Assembly: GCF_023266035.1 (NCBI RefSeq)
Contig: NZ_JAHFRY010000021.1
Coordinates: 1 to 41,788 of the forward strand
DNA: 41,788 bases
Source: Nevskia sp.
GTDB taxonomy: Bacteria; Pseudomonadota; Gammaproteobacteria; Nevskiales; Nevskiaceae
Reading direction: 5' to 3'
In this document: one piece after another, positions 17,010-26,866 of the stretch
Position numbering within the stretch: the first letter of the stretch is position 1
How the letters are laid out: each line of letters begins with the position of its first letter
Program-made: the position numbers and the translations under genes
The notes under the pieces: model-generated
Seen by the model: the letters and a program-made list of their open reading frames with translations, nothing else
Told to the model about the DNA's origin: nothing
The model's database searches: none

Positions 17010-18040
17010 GCACTTCGCGTGTCGTGCTGTTCGTGCCGCAGCACCAGGGCGGTGGCACCGGCGAGTTCTTCCGGCTGCTGACGGTGGCGACCGCGCTGCA
17101 CGCCGCCGATGCCTCGGTGCGCATCGAATTCCTGATGCCGAAGGCCTGCCGCCTGCGGCCGCTGCTGCCGTTCCCGCACATCGAAAGCAATCTGCCGGAC
17201 GAGCAGCGTCAGCAGTTCCACGCCCGCGAGCTGGCGCGGCTGAAGCCGACGATCGTCGTGTTCGACAAGACCTGCCGCGGCAGCATGCTGCGCCTGTGTC
17301 GACGGCTGAAGATCCGCAGCGTCTGCATCAGCGATGAACCTGGCACCTGCGGCAAGACCTTCCGCGCCGACTGGCTGTGGTCGCTCGACGAACACTGGCA
17401 CCAGCGCTATCTGCTCGGCCGGCCGGCGTTCAGCTCCTGGCAACGCGTGCTGGCGCGGATCAGCAGCACCCGACGCGTGCTGTTCGATGTCTGCCAGCTC
17501 GAAGACGCGGTGGCCGCACTCGCACCGTCAGCGCCGTATCTGCTGTTCATACCCGGTGGCGGTACCTATCGGATCGATGGGCGGACCACCGCCGAGCTGT
17601 TCATCGAAGCGGCCGACAGCGTCGCCAGGGCCAGCGGCATGTCAGTGCTGGCGATCGGCCAGCCCGTTTCTGGTGAGGAGCCCGGCGATCGGCAAGTCAC
17701 CGTGCTGCCGCCGCAGCCGCAAGGCCAGCTGATTGCGCTGATGCGCGGGGCGACGATCGTCGTCACCGGTGGTGGCCATCTGATCAACCAGGCGATCAGC
17801 GTTCGGGTGCCGACGATTTCGATGCCGCTCGGCGGCAGCGATCAGAGCCTGCGGGTCGATGACTTCGCCAGCCGAGGCTGGACCGTGGCGGCGCAGCCAC
17901 AGGTCGACGACATCGCTGACAAGACGCTGCAATTGCTTGGCGACACGGCGGCGCTGCAGACGATGCGTGAACGCCTGCAGGCGGTCGAGATCATTCAGGG
18001 TGTGCCGCTGATGGTCGAGTCGCTGCTGCGGCGGCTCTGA
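17006..18040 (+). CDS. Putative GT-B glycosyltransferase, paralogue 2
   Basis: A 344-residue protein, second copy of the family at 13871-14953. Corresponding blocks are FVPQHQGGGTGEFFRLL, DWLWSLDEHWHQR, IPGGGTYRIDGRT and VVTGGGHLINQAI. The start is GTG at 17006, overlapping the upstream stop. Two diverged copies in one operon suggest two successive, similar sugar transfers. Last gene of the cluster; it converges on gpsA with a 6-base gap and no visible terminator. Confidence 0.75.
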   Translation: MSTSRVVLFVPQHQGGGTGEFFRLLTVATALHAADASVRIEFLMPKACRLRPLLPFPHIESNLPDEQRQQFHARELARLKPTIVVFDKTCRGSMLRLCRRLKIRSVCISDEPGTCGKTFRADWLWSLDEHWHQRYLLGRPAFSSWQRVLARISSTRRVLFDVCQLEDAVAALAPSAPYLLFIPGGGTYRIDGRTTAELFIEAADSVARASGMSVLAIGQPVSGEEPGDRQVTVLPPQPQGQLIALMRGATIVVTGGGHLINQAISVRVPTISMPLGGSDQSLRVDDFASRGWTVAAQPQVDDIADKTLQLLGDTAALQTMRERLQAVEIIQGVPLMVESLLRRL

Positions 18041-18046
18041 GCAGCG

Positions 18047-19054
18047 TCAGCCCAACTCTGCGCGCAACGGCCTTTCGGCGAGCCGCTTCAGCGCTTCGAT
18101 CGGCGATACCTGGCCAGCGATCACCGCACCGGCCATTTCCAGCAGCGGCATGTCGACGCCGAGCCGATGCGCCAGCCGCAGCACTTCCGGTGCGGCGCGT
18201 ACACCTTCGACCACGCCTTCGATCGCCGCCTTTGCCTGCTCCGGCGTCGCGCCTTCGCCGAGCTGGATGCCGTAGCGGCGGTTGCGCGACTGGTTGTCAG
18301 TGCAGGTCAGCACCAGATCGCCGAGGCCGGACAGGCCCATCAGCGTTTCCGCTTCGGCGCCGAGCGCCGTGGCCAGCCGGGTGATCTCGTTCAGGCCGCG
18401 GGTGATCATCGCCGCGCGGGTGTTGGCACCGAGGCCAAGACCGTCGGCAATGCCGACCGCGATCGCCAGCACGTTCTTCGCCGCACCACCGATCTCGACA
18501 CCGACCAGATCGCCCGAGGTGTAGGCGCGGAAGCCGTCGCCGTGAAAACGCAGCGCCATCCGCTCGGCGAACGCCGGATCGTTCGAGGCCACCGTCACCG
18601 CCGTTGGCAGGCCCAGGCCCAGTTCCTTCGCGAAGGTCGGGCCGGAGATCACCGCGACACTGCGGGTGACGCCGAGTGCGGCGCCGATCACTTCATGAGC
18701 CAGCCGTCCGCTGCCCGGCTCCAGACCTTTCGCTGCGCAGGCGATGCCCTGCTCGGGACGCAGCAGGGCACTGAGCCGCTCGCAGGTTTCGCGTAGCGAG
18801 TGACTCGGCGTGGCAATGACGATGTCGCCGGATTCGGCAACCACGCGGGCGAGATCGCTGGTCGCTATCAGCCGCGCCGGCAGCGCGCAGCCTTTCAGAT
18901 AGCCGCTGTTTTCACGGCTTTCCTGCATCGCTGCCATCGTCGTCGCATCGCGTCCCCACAGGAACGCGGGTGCGCCGCGACGCGCCAACTGGATGGCCAG
19001 CGCCGTGCCGAACGCGCCGGCACCGAGTACGCCGACCGGGATTTGCTCAGGCAT
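18047..19054 (-). CDS. gpsA: Glycerol-3-phosphate dehydrogenase [NAD(P)+] GpsA
   Basis: A 335-residue cytosolic enzyme making sn-glycerol-3-phosphate from dihydroxyacetone phosphate for phospholipid synthesis. The Rossmann motif GVLGAGAFGTALA, the ATPSHSLRE segment, the catalytic Lys motif EIGGAAKNVLAIAVGIADGL and the substrate motif GLSGLGDLVLTC are all present. ATG at 19054 follows GGGGAGAA; an in-frame ATG at 19072 is less likely. It follows secB, as in E. coli. Confidence 0.96.
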   Translation of the reverse strand: MPEQIPVGVLGAGAFGTALAIQLARRGAPAFLWGRDATTMAAMQESRENSGYLKGCALPARLIATSDLARVVAESGDIVIATPSHSLRETCERLSALLRPEQGIACAAKGLEPGSGRLAHEVIGAALGVTRSVAVISGPTFAKELGLGLPTAVTVASNDPAFAERMALRFHGDGFRAYTSGDLVGVEIGGAAKNVLAIAVGIADGLGLGANTRAAMITRGLNEITRLATALGAEAETLMGLSGLGDLVLTCTDNQSRNRRYGIQLGEGATPEQAKAAIEGVVEGVRAAPEVLRLAHRLGVDMPLLEMAGAVIAGQVSPIEALKRLAERPLRAELG

Positions 19055-19085
19055 GCTTCTCCCCCGCATCAATCATCGCGATGCT

Positions 19086-19103
19086 CCGCGCCGGAAGGCG
19101 CGG
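19086..19103. other. Hairpin in the secB-gpsA spacer
   Basis: A perfect 7-bp GC stem (CCGCGCC / GGCGCGG) with loop GGAA. It lies between the secB stop and the gpsA Shine-Dalgarno. There is no T-tract, so it may be an mRNA-stabilising or processing hairpin rather than a terminator. Confidence 0.4.
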
Positions 19104-19130
19104 GCACCGTCTGGATTCTTGGGTTGCCGC

Positions 19131-19643
19131 TTACTGAACCGTCGTCGGCGCAGCGCCGTTGACGCCGTTCGCGCCCTGCTGGGCGAGGTGCTGGGCGTAC
19201 AGCGCGTCGAAGTTGATCGGCTGCAGCATCACCGGCGGGTAGCCGGTACGGCTGATCAGGTTGGCGATCGCTTCGCGGGCGAACGGCAGGATCACGCTCG
19301 GGCAGTACGCGGCGAGCACATGCTGCAGTTCGCCGCCGTCCGGGAAGTTGGCGAGCTGGAAGATGCCGGCCTGATGGACTTCAACCAGGAACGCCGTTTC
19401 TTCGCCGATCTTGGCGGTGACCGTCACCTGCAGCATGACCTGGAAGATGCCGGGGTTGAGCATGTCGATCGCGGTGCCGACCTGCACGTCGATCGCCGGC
19501 GGCGTCTCGTTGGTCAGGATGCGCGGCGCGTTCGGCATTTCCAGCGAGGCGTCCTTGAGGAACAGGCGCTGCAGGAAGACCTGACGGGCAGGTGCGTCTT
19601 CGACGGTGGGGACGGACGGCGGAACCGGGTTCGGAGTGCTCAT
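19131..19643 (-). CDS. secB: Protein-export chaperone SecB
   Basis: A 170-residue cytosolic chaperone that keeps preproteins unfolded and hands them to SecA. The FLQRLFLKDASLEMPNAP motif, the beta-strand core and the conserved AYCPSVILPFAREAIANLISRTGYPP region are typical. Gene order with grxC upstream and gpsA downstream matches enterobacteria. Confidence 0.96.
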   Translation of the reverse strand: MSTPNPVPPSVPTVEDAPARQVFLQRLFLKDASLEMPNAPRILTNETPPAIDVQVGTAIDMLNPGIFQVMLQVTVTAKIGEETAFLVEVHQAGIFQLANFPDGGELQHVLAAYCPSVILPFAREAIANLISRTGYPPVMLQPINFDALYAQHLAQQGANGVNGAAPTTVQ

Positions 19644-19727
19644 GAATTCAATGATCGTGCGGACGGTGGATGCAGGTTGCGGATGTGAAGCGGTGATGCG
19701 GTGCGGCTGGTGGCGCCAGAAATCGGC

Positions 19728-19985
19728 TCAGCCTTCGCGCAGCAGCGGATCGAGCTGGCCGGCGCGGTCGAGCGCGGCGAGATCGTCGAAGCCGCCAACA
19801 TGGCGGTCGCCGATGAAGATTTGAGGAACGGTGCGGCGGCCGCTGCGCTGCATCATCTCGGCGCGCAGGCTGTCGTTCTGGTCGACCATGATTTCCTGGT
19901 AGCTCACGCCCTTGTTGCCGAGCAGACGCTTGGCGAGCATGCAGTACGGACAGACGCGGGTCGAATAGACGGTGACCGGCTTCAT
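19728..19985 (-). CDS. grxC: Glutaredoxin 3
   Basis: An 85-residue thiol-disulfide oxidoreductase using glutathione. The active site CPYC is at residues 12-15, the cis-proline motif is RTVPQIFI and the glutathione-binding GGFDDL motif is present. Start ATG at 19985 is preceded by GAGG. It could serve as reductant for the glutaredoxin-type ArsC in the same window, but that is inference. Confidence 0.95.
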   Translation of the reverse strand: MKPVTVYSTRVCPYCMLAKRLLGNKGVSYQEIMVDQNDSLRAEMMQRSGRRTVPQIFIGDRHVGGFDDLAALDRAGQLDPLLREG

Positions 19986-20051
19986 GGCAAGAACCTCGCG
20001 CCGGTGTGCGGCGGCTATTGCGACGCTTTTCGGGAGGGAACGGGTTGGCTT

Positions 20052-20501
20052 CTACTTGGCGGTGACCGGAAGGCTGGCACTCATCCAGCCGTTGAGGCCG
20101 CCGCGCAGCAGGTAGACCTCGGTATGGCCGAGTTTGCGCAGGCTGGCCGCCGCTTCGCTCTGGCTGGAGCCGAGCGCGCAGTAGACGATCACCGGCCGCG
20201 TCTTGTCCTTGCCGATCTCGGCGGCGCGCTCGGCGAGCTTCGCCAGCGGCAGATTCAGCGCGTGCAGCAGATGGCCTTTCTTGAAGTCGGCCGGCGGCCG
20301 CACATCGACGACCAGCGCATCGCGGTCGTTGATCAGGCGCACGGCGTCCTTCGGCGCCAGGCGTTTGCCGCCCTGCAAGGTGCCATGCACTTCATTGGCA
20401 ATCAGCGCCGCGCTGGCGATGCCAAGGGCGAGAAACAGGAGCAGGTGAGCCTGCACGAAGGTCAGCAATTGGTCGGTCAAGGGAGGCGCGCATTTGAACA
20501 A
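20052..20501 (-). CDS. Membrane-anchored rhodanese-like protein (YibN-like)
   Basis: A 149-residue protein with one N-terminal membrane helix (about residues 15-35) and a rhodanese domain (about 45-145). The active-site Cys108 lies in YCALGSSQS, so it may transfer sulfur. E. coli yibN occupies the same place upstream of grxC-secB. The start is uncertain: TTG at 20501 is the longest, and an in-frame TTG lies seven codons later; neither has a clear Shine-Dalgarno. Confidence 0.88.
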   Translation of the reverse strand: MFKCAPPLTDQLLTFVQAHLLLFLALGIASAALIANEVHGTLQGGKRLAPKDAVRLINDRDALVVDVRPPADFKKGHLLHALNLPLAKLAERAAEIGKDKTRPVIVYCALGSSQSEAAASLRKLGHTEVYLLRGGLNGWMSASLPVTAK

Positions 20502-20531
20502 GGGGGTGTTGCTCTGGGATTATCGCACCCG

Positions 20532-21749
20532 ATGCCACCCCCGGAAAGCCGAACCCCTTTGAAGGCAGCCTTTTGCTTGTCTCGTTTGCGCGCCGTTGCC
20601 ATCGGGCTGCTGCTCGCTTTTGCCGTGTCGGCGCCGCTTGAGGCCGCCAACGACACCGCCACCAAACTCAAGGCCGGTTCGGAGGATCTGAACCGGGTGC
20701 GGGCCAAGATCGGCGCTGCCAATCAGAGCATCGACCGTGATCGCACTGCCCAGAGTACGCAGCGCCAAGCGGTGGAAACGGCCGAACGCAAGATCGCCGA
20801 ATCGCAGGCGCAGTTGAAGAAGCTCGCCGCCCAGGTCGACGAGCAGGACGCGCGTCTGCGCGCCGCGCAGGCCAGCCGGGCGGCGGCCGAGGCGCGGCTG
20901 GTCCAGGCGCGCGAGCGTCTGGCGCGCCAGGTGCGTTCGGCCTATGTCGCCGGCCAGGGTGGTTCGACGGCCTTGCTGCTCAGCCAGGAAGAGCCGGATC
21001 GCATCGGCCGTCTGCTGACCTATTTCGATTATCTGAACCGGGCCAGCGCCCGGAACATGGACGAGATCAACGCCGAGATCGCCGCCGTCAGCGTCGAGGA
21101 GGTGAAAGTCGAGACCGAGCGGGCCACGCTGCAGAAACTGCAGACCACGCGCCAGCGCGCGCTGGCCGAACTGGAAAACGATCGCAGCGAACGCAAGAAG
21201 GCGGTGGCCGCACTCGACGCCAAGATCGCCGACGCTGGCGAAAAGGTGAAAGCGCTGCAAAGCAGCGAGAAGGAGATCCAGGCGCTGCTCAGCAAGCTGC
21301 GCGAAGCGCTGAAAGCCGTGCCGGCACCGGCCAGGCCGTCCGGCTCGAAGAAAGCGTTTCCGAAGATGCGCGGCGTCCTGGCCTGGCCGCTGCGTGGCAG
21401 CATCCTGGCCGAGTACGGCGACAGCAAGAGCGACGGCCGCTTGTTCTGGAAAGGTCTGTGGATCGCGGCCGGCGAAGGCACGCCGGTGCGGGCGAGTGCA
21501 GCGGGGCGGGTGGCCTATGTCGGCTGGCTGTCGAGCTACGGCCTGATCGTGGTCATCGAGCACGACAAGGGTTTCTTCACCTTGTACGGCCACAACGCAA
21601 CGGTCGCCACGGCCGCTGGCGAACAGGTTGCGGCCGGCGAAGTCATCGCGGCAGTCGGCAACACCGGCGGCTACGAGCGCAGCGGCCTGTACTTCGAAGT
21701 GCGGCGCGGTACCGAGCCGCAGGACCCGCGCGACTGGCTGGGCCCTTGA
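20532..21749 (+). CDS. envC: Murein hydrolase activator EnvC
   Basis: A 405-residue periplasmic cell-division factor that activates amidases at the septum. It has a signal sequence (about 1-38, ending LEAAN), a long coiled coil (about 40-265) and a C-terminal LytM domain (about 280-405). The LytM domain looks catalytically dead: the usual zinc ligands are replaced (FWKGLWIAA for the HxGxD site and GLYFEVR for HLHFE), as in E. coli EnvC. It is divergent from the rhodanese gene by 30 bases and precedes ctpA, a common neighbour. Confidence 0.92.
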   Translation: MPPPESRTPLKAAFCLSRLRAVAIGLLLAFAVSAPLEAANDTATKLKAGSEDLNRVRAKIGAANQSIDRDRTAQSTQRQAVETAERKIAESQAQLKKLAAQVDEQDARLRAAQASRAAAEARLVQARERLARQVRSAYVAGQGGSTALLLSQEEPDRIGRLLTYFDYLNRASARNMDEINAEIAAVSVEEVKVETERATLQKLQTTRQRALAELENDRSERKKAVAALDAKIADAGEKVKALQSSEKEIQALLSKLREALKAVPAPARPSGSKKAFPKMRGVLAWPLRGSILAEYGDSKSDGRLFWKGLWIAAGEGTPVRASAAGRVAYVGWLSSYGLIVVIEHDKGFFTLYGHNATVATAAGEQVAAGEVIAAVGNTGGYERSGLYFEVRRGTEPQDPRDWLGP

Positions 21750-21859
21750 AGCGGACCAGCGCGGCCTCCCGGCTGAACGAAGCGGCGCGGCCGGGGTCTG
21801 CTGAAGGTGCTGTGATACATTCAAAAAAGCGCTGCATATCCCTCTAACTGAAGTAAATC

Positions 21860-23230
21860 ATGTCCTCATCGACCCGCGTTTCCCTGGCCTTGCTGGCTGG
21901 TGTCGTCTTCGGTGTCAGCGCCACGCTGACCCACAGCGTGTTCGCCGAAAAGCAGCTGCCCGCCGAAACCTTGCCGCTGAAGGATCTGCAGACCTTCGTC
22001 GAGATTCTCAATCGCGTGAAGAGCGATTACGTCGAGCCGGTGAAGGATGAAACGCTGCTCGAGAACGCCGTGCGCGGCATGCTATCCGGCCTCGATCCGC
22101 ATTCCTCCTACCTCGACAAGGAGGAATACAAGGAACTCAACGCTTCGACCACCGGCAAGTTCGGCGGCCTCGGCATCGAGGTGCAGCTGAAGGATGGTCT
22201 GGTCAAGGTGGTGTCGCCGATCGACGACACGCCGGCCGCGAAAGCCGGCGTCAAGGCGGGCGATCTGATCGTCAAGATCGACGACACGCCGGTGAAGGGT
22301 CTGACCCTGCAAGATGCCGTCTCGAAGATGCGCGGCGATCCGGGTACCAAGATCGTGCTGACGCTGGTTCGCGAGAACGCACCGGCACCACTGGTGCTGG
22401 AACTGAAGCGTGACTACATCAAGGTCGCTTCGGTGCGCGGCCGCTCGATCGAGCCGGGCTACGGCTACATCCGCATCTCGCAGTTCACCGCGACGACCGG
22501 CAAGAACCTGTCCGAAGAACTCGCCAAGCTGAAGAAGGCCGGCGAGCTGAAGGGCCTGGTGCTCGATCTGCGCAACAACCCGGGCGGCCTGCTGACCGCC
22601 GCTGTCGATGTCTCCGACGAGTTCCTGAACAAGGGCGCGATCGTCAGCATCAAGGGCCGCGATGCCGATTCGACCCGCGAGTTCGATGCTTCGGTCGGCG
22701 ATGCGCTCGAGGGCAAGCCGCTGGTGGTGCTGGTCAACGGGGGCTCGGCTTCGGCCGCGGAAATCGTTGCCGGTGCGTTGCAGGATCAGAAGCGCGGCGT
22801 GCTGATCGGCTCCAAGACGTTCGGCAAGGGTTCGGTGCAGACCATCCTGCCGCTGAACAATGATTCGGCGATCAAGATCACCACGGCGCGCTACTACACG
22901 CCGAGCGGCCGCTCGATCCAGGCCGAAGGCATCGTCCCGGACGTCACCATCCAGCCGTTCAAGGTGTCGAAGCTCGATCCTTCGGAATTCGGCGAAGGCG
23001 TGCACGAGGCCGATCTCAAGGGCCGTCTCGACAACCCGAACGCCAAGCGGGAAGAGACCAAGACGAAGGACGGCAAGTCCGACGAGAAGACCAAGGAAGG
23101 CGACAAGGCGAAGGACAAGGACGCCAAGAAGGAGGAACCGATCAATGTCGCCGATCTGCCGGTCAACGATTACGAGCTGTATGAAGCACTGACCCTGCTG
23201 AAAGGTCTGAGCATCACGCAGAACCGCTGA
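21860..23230 (+). CDS. ctpA: C-terminal processing peptidase CtpA (S41 family)
   Basis: A 456-residue periplasmic serine protease. It has a signal peptide or anchor (about 1-29), a PDZ domain (about 90-175, [12 protein letters not shown]) and the S41 catalytic core. The nucleophile is the Ser of [15 protein letters not shown] and the base is the Lys of [12 protein letters not shown] long Lys/Glu/Asp-rich tract (about 390-430) precedes the C-terminus and is probably disordered. In relatives CtpA degrades cell-wall hydrolases; the neighbouring EnvC fits that theme. Confidence 0.94.
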   Translation: MSSSTRVSLALLAGVVFGVSATLTHSVFAEKQLPAETLPLKDLQTFVEILNRVKSDYVEPVKDETLLENAVRGMLSGLDPHSSYLDKEEYKELNASTTGKFGGLGIEVQLKDGLVKVVSPIDDTPAAKAGVKAGDLIVKIDDTPVKGLTLQDAVSKMRGDPGTKIVLTLVRENAPAPLVLELKRDYIKVASVRGRSIEPGYGYIRISQFTATTGKNLSEELAKLKKAGELKGLVLDLRNNPGGLLTAAVDVSDEFLNKGAIVSIKGRDADSTREFDASVGDALEGKPLVVLVNGGSASAAEIVAGALQDQKRGVLIGSKTFGKGSVQTILPLNNDSAIKITTARYYTPSGRSIQAEGIVPDVTIQPFKVSKLDPSEFGEGVHEADLKGRLDNPNAKREETKTKDGKSDEKTKEGDKAKDKDAKKEEPINVADLPVNDYELYEALTLLKGLSITQNR

Positions 23231-23255
23231 AGCTCCTTTAAAGCTTCGCGGGAAC

Positions 23256-23288
23256 AAAAGAACGCCGGCTCCGTGCCGGCGTTCTTTT
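23256..23288. terminator. Bidirectional terminator after ctpA
   Basis: A perfect 14-bp stem (AAAAGAACGCCGGC and its complement) with loop TCCGT. It ends in TTCTTTTGTTTG on the plus strand and in TTTTGTTCC on the minus strand. It terminates envC-ctpA and lies between that unit and the leftward DUF4112 gene. Confidence 0.85.
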
Positions 23289-23303
23289 GTTTGTGGCGCC
23301 GGT

Positions 23304-23364
23304 TGTAGGTCGCCCCTCGGGCGACGCTGTTGCGGTGCCGCGGTCGGGCATGGCCCGACCTACA
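23304..23364. repeat. Two-hairpin dispersed repeat (TGTAGGTCG type), copy A
   Basis: TGTAGGTCG and CGACCTACA form the ends. Inside are two hairpins, GTCGCCC-CTC-GGGCGAC (23309-23325) and GTCGGGC-ATG-GCCCGAC (23343-23359). A second copy lies at 34837-34910. The layout is that of a REP/BIME-type element. Confidence 0.75.
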
Positions 23365-23373
23365 GCGGCGGCC

Positions 23374-23859
23374 TCAGCTGCTGATCCAGTGCCACAGGCC
23401 GTAGCCGATCGCAGCAATCATCAGCGCGCCACCCACCCGCAACCACAGCGGCGCCCGGCGTCGCGCGGCAATCGGCGCGAGCATCGGTGCGTATTCCTTG
23501 TGCAGCAGCGCGAAGTTGCGACGGTGCGACTTGAACACCGCATCGAAGGCATCGCCGATGCCGGGAATCAGGCCGCCCGCGAAGTCGATCACGACATTGC
23601 GGCCCATCCGCATCAGCACGCTGCGCGGTACGCCGATGCGGGCGGCGCGGGTGATGGTCACCACCGAAACACCCGCCGCCAGCGCATCGCCGGCAAACGG
23701 AATCAGGCCAGCGATCGCGTCGAGCCCGAAATGGAAGCGGGTGCCGGGCACGGTCAGACAGTCGTCGAGCCACCAGGCGGCCTTGTCACAGTAGGCGACC
23801 AGTTCGCGCACCTGTTCGGGCGAGGGACCTTCGGCAATCTCCTTCACCGTGCCGGCCAT
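23374..23859 (-). CDS. DUF4112 membrane protein
   Basis: A 161-residue protein of the DUF4112 type, recognised by WWLDDCLTVPGTRFHFGLDAIAGLIPFAGD and the repeated GLIPGIGDAFDA motif. It has hydrophobic segments near 45-70 and 90-105 and a C-terminal membrane helix (about 137-158). Function unknown. It starts 1 base beyond the ubiB stop, so it is probably the last gene of the ubiE-ubiJ-ubiB unit. Confidence 0.85.
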   Translation of the reverse strand: MAGTVKEIAEGPSPEQVRELVAYCDKAAWWLDDCLTVPGTRFHFGLDAIAGLIPFAGDALAAGVSVVTITRAARIGVPRSVLMRMGRNVVIDFAGGLIPGIGDAFDAVFKSHRRNFALLHKEYAPMLAPIAARRRAPLWLRVGGALMIAAIGYGLWHWISS

Positions 23860-23860
23860 C

Positions 23861-25480
23861 TCAGCGGAACGCCCGCACCCAGCCCCAGAGGCCGACGCCG
23901 GCGAACAGCAGGCTGGCGGCGATCACTGCGGTCGACGGCGTTGCCGCGTTCAGCGAGGCCATTCCGTACAGCGCCACGCCAGCCACCCAGGCGGTACCGC
24001 CGATCGCGGCGTGCAGGCTTTTCCGCGTCGACGCACGCAGCTCGCTGCGCAGCGCTTCGACGCCGGAGGCATCGAGTGTATGGCTGGGCAGCGCGCCGCC
24101 CTTGGCGAGGAACTTCATCGCGTTCTGCGCCAGTTCCGGCAGTGCTTCGGCCAGCTGCGGCCCTTCCTTGCGCAGCCGCGCGAAGGTGGCCGCCGGGTTG
24201 ATCCGGTTCCACATCCACTGCTCCATGATCGGCTTCGCGGTCTTCCACAGATCAAGCTCGGGATAGAGCTGGCGGCCCAAACCTTCGGTGGTCAGCAAGG
24301 TCTTCTGCAGCAGGACCAGCTGCGGTTGCACCTGATAGTTGAAGCGCCGCGCGATCTCGAACAGGCGCAGCAGGAAGACGCCGAAGGAAATGTCCTTGAT
24401 CGGTTTTCCGAAGATCGGCTCGGAGACGGTGCGGATCGCGCTTTCGAAGTCTTCGGCACGGACATCAGCCGGAATCCAGCCGGACTCCAGATGCAGCTCG
24501 GCGATGCGCCGGTAGTCGCGATTGAAGAAGGCCAGGAAGTTCTCGGCGAGATAGCGCAGATCGGCCGGCGACAACTGGCCGACGATGCCGAAATCGACCG
24601 CCAGATAGCTCGGCTTCCGGACGTCGGAAACGTCGACGAAGATGTTGCCGGGATGCATGTCCGCGTGGAAGAAATTGTCGCGGAACACCTGCTTGAAGAA
24701 GATCTCCACGCCGCGCTCGGCGAGCACCTGGAAGTTCACGCCCATCTCGCGCAGCTGATCGAGGTGACGCAGGGAGACGCCGTGAATGCGCTCCATCACC
24801 AGCACATTGCTGCGGGTGAAATCCCAGAACACGATCGGGTGATAGATCAGCTCCGAGCCCAGCCAGTTGCGGCGCAGCAGCGAGCAATTCGCGCCTTCAC
24901 GCATCAGGTCCAGCTCGTCGAAGATCACTTTCTCGTATTCGGCAACGACTTCGCGCGGCCTCAGACGCTTGCCCAGCGGATGCCAGCGTTCGGCGAATTC
25001 GGCGAGCGCGCGCAGCAGCGCGACATCCTTCTCGACCCGCTCCATGACGCCCGGGCGCAGCACTTTGACGACCACCTCGAAACCGGGATCGCCCTCGTCC
25101 TGCGGCTTCAGCCGCGCGGTGTGCACCTGGGCCACCGAGGCAGCAGCCAGCGGCGTTTCGTCGAATTCATGGAACAGCTCGGCGATCGGCTTGCCGAGCG
25201 AGCGCTCGATGATCGCTCGTGCTTCGGCGCCGGAGAACGGCTCGACCTGATCCTGCAGCTTGGCCAGCTCGGTCGCCACGTCGACCGGCACGATGTCCGG
25301 CCGCGTCGACAGCGCCTGGCCGAACTTGATGAACACCGGCCCGAGTTCCTGCAGCGCCAGCCGCAGGCGTTCGCCACGCGGGCGCGAGTCCGACGAAGGC
25401 TTGCCGCCCCAGAACTCGGACAGACCGTAGCGACGCGTGACTTTCCAGATCGCCCACAGGCGCGGCGTTGCCTTGATCAC
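23861..25480 (-). CDS. ubiB: Ubiquinone biosynthesis ABC1-family kinase/ATPase UbiB
   Basis: A 539-residue membrane-anchored atypical kinase-like protein needed for coenzyme Q synthesis. The KxGQ signature is [13 protein letters not shown], the AAASVAQVH nucleotide loop replaces the usual P-loop glycines with alanines, and the metal motif DFG is in [10 protein letters not shown]. Two C-terminal membrane helices lie in about 490-539. The start is GTG at 25480, overlapping the ubiJ stop (GTGA), so the two are translationally coupled. Confidence 0.95.
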   Translation of the reverse strand: MIKATPRLWAIWKVTRRYGLSEFWGGKPSSDSRPRGERLRLALQELGPVFIKFGQALSTRPDIVPVDVATELAKLQDQVEPFSGAEARAIIERSLGKPIAELFHEFDETPLAAASVAQVHTARLKPQDEGDPGFEVVVKVLRPGVMERVEKDVALLRALAEFAERWHPLGKRLRPREVVAEYEKVIFDELDLMREGANCSLLRRNWLGSELIYHPIVFWDFTRSNVLVMERIHGVSLRHLDQLREMGVNFQVLAERGVEIFFKQVFRDNFFHADMHPGNIFVDVSDVRKPSYLAVDFGIVGQLSPADLRYLAENFLAFFNRDYRRIAELHLESGWIPADVRAEDFESAIRTVSEPIFGKPIKDISFGVFLLRLFEIARRFNYQVQPQLVLLQKTLLTTEGLGRQLYPELDLWKTAKPIMEQWMWNRINPAATFARLRKEGPQLAEALPELAQNAMKFLAKGGALPSHTLDASGVEALRSELRASTRKSLHAAIGGTAWVAGVALYGMASLNAATPSTAVIAASLLFAGVGLWGWVRAFR

Positions 25481-26097
25481 GAGGTCTTGCTCCGCCGCTG
25501 CTCTGCTTGCGCGAGACGCGCCTCGAAGCGATCCACGCTTTCCCGCAACTGGTCGACGCTATCCATCCATTCCTCGACATCGGCCACGCGGGCCAGGTCT
25601 TCGCTTTCTTCGGTGAGATATTCGGCGGCGTCGACGCTCAGGCGATCTGCGGCATTGCGACCCCAGCCGAACAGCCCCTTCAGCCCGCCGACCAGCCGAT
25701 GCGCCGCGCCATCGCCGATCACTTTCGCGACCAGTTCCTCGGGATCGAAACCGACCTTGGTCAGCAAGGCGTTGAAGCGGTTCAGCAGCTCGGTATCGCC
25801 AACCACTTCGAGGCCGGTGGGCAGACCTTCACGGCCGCTGACCGTGCTCAGCGCCAGCTTCATCAAACGCAAGGTCGGTGCCGACACCAGCACATCCGGC
25901 TCGTCCTCGGCGATGTTGCTGACTCGCACGCCGGTGGCGATCGGCTCGATCACGAAGATCCAGCCGAGATCGGCTGCTTCGAGGGCGATCGACTTGCCTT
26001 CGAGCGCAGCGCAGTCATCGAGCACGCTGCGCTCCAGGCGCAGGTAGCGGTTCAGCGCAACTTCGACGGTCGCGCAAACAAGGGCAGGAGCCGGCAT
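25477..26097 (-). CDS. ubiJ: Ubiquinone biosynthesis accessory factor UbiJ
   Basis: A 206-residue protein with an N-terminal SCP2 lipid-binding domain (about 10-110) and a C-terminal helical part with a coiled-coil end (about 165-205, [20 protein letters not shown]). UbiJ forms the cytosolic Ubi complex with UbiK and helps hold the lipid intermediates. Position between ubiE and ubiB is the standard gammaproteobacterial order. Confidence 0.9.
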   Translation of the reverse strand: MPAPALVCATVEVALNRYLRLERSVLDDCAALEGKSIALEAADLGWIFVIEPIATGVRVSNIAEDEPDVLVSAPTLRLMKLALSTVSGREGLPTGLEVVGDTELLNRFNALLTKVGFDPEELVAKVIGDGAAHRLVGGLKGLFGWGRNAADRLSVDAAEYLTEESEDLARVADVEEWMDSVDQLRESVDRFEARLAQAEQRRSKTS

Positions 26098-26098
26098 T

Positions 26099-26866
26099 TC
26101 AGTCGAGGCGATAACCGCGGTGGACCGCGACGATTCCGCCGGTCAGGTTGTAGACCTGCACGCGGGCGAGGCCGGCGTTTTCCATCATCCCTTTCAGCGT
26201 GTCCTGATCCGGATGCATGCGGATCGACTCGGCGAGATAGCGATAGCTGTCGGCGTCGTTGGCCACCAGCTTGCCCATCAGCGGCAGCAGCTTGAACGAG
26301 TACTGGTCGTAGATCTTGGTCAGCAACTCAGTCTGCGGCTTGGAGAATTCGAGGACCAGCAAACGGCCGCCCGGCTTCAGCACCCGGCGCATCGAGGCCA
26401 GGGCCTTGTCCTTGTCGGTGACGTTGCGCAGACCGAAAGCGATAGTGATGCAGTCGAAGCTGCCGTCTTCGAACGGCAGGCATTCGGCGTTGGCCTGCAC
26501 CAGCGGCACGTCGACGACGCCCTTGTCGGCGAGTGCTGCGCGACCCTGACCCAGCATCGCGGCATTGATATCAGCCAAGGTGACCAGGCCGCGAGTGCCG
26601 GCCAGCTTGCGGAATTCGCGGGCCAGATCGCCGGTGCCGCCGGCGAGATCGAGCACTTTCTCGCCCGAGCGCACGCCGGCGAGATCGATGACGAAGCGCT
26701 TCCACAGGCGATGGATGCCGAACGACATCAGGTCGTTCATCACGTCGTACTTGGCCGCGACCGACGAGAACACCTCGCGGACTCGTTTCTGCTTGTCGCC
26801 GACCGCCACCTGCTCGAAACCGAAGTGAGTGGTGCCGCGCGGGTTGCGTTCGTCTTGCTGGGCCAT
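26099..26866 (-). CDS. ubiE: Demethylmenaquinone/ubiquinone methyltransferase UbiE
   Basis: A 255-residue SAM-dependent C-methyltransferase of ubiquinone (and menaquinone) synthesis. Motif I is [12 protein letters not shown], and the UbiE signatures [17 protein letters not shown] and the C-terminal [20 protein letters not shown] are present. ATG at 26866 (MAQQDERN) is preferred over ATG at 26896, which adds a proline-rich stretch of ten residues. First gene of the unit with ubiJ and ubiB. Confidence 0.96.
   Translation of the reverse strand: MAQQDERNPRGTTHFGFEQVAVGDKQKRVREVFSSVAAKYDVMNDLMSFGIHRLWKRFVIDLAGVRSGEKVLDLAGGTGDLAREFRKLAGTRGLVTLADINAAMLGQGRAALADKGVVDVPLVQANAECLPFEDGSFDCITIAFGLRNVTDKDKALASMRRVLKPGGRLLVLEFSKPQTELLTKIYDQYSFKLLPLMGKLVANDADSYRYLAESIRMHPDQDTLKGMMENAGLARVQVYNLTGGIVAVHRGYRLD

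Noticed and set aside
19701..20531. Upstream extension of the envC frame
   Set aside because: The frame is open but antisense to grxC and the rhodanese gene; the signal peptide begins at the ATG at 20532.
23849..26047. Plus-strand frame of 732 codons across ubiB and ubiJ
   Set aside because: Antisense to two well-recognised genes; its product has no domain and is rich in Arg, Gln and Ala.
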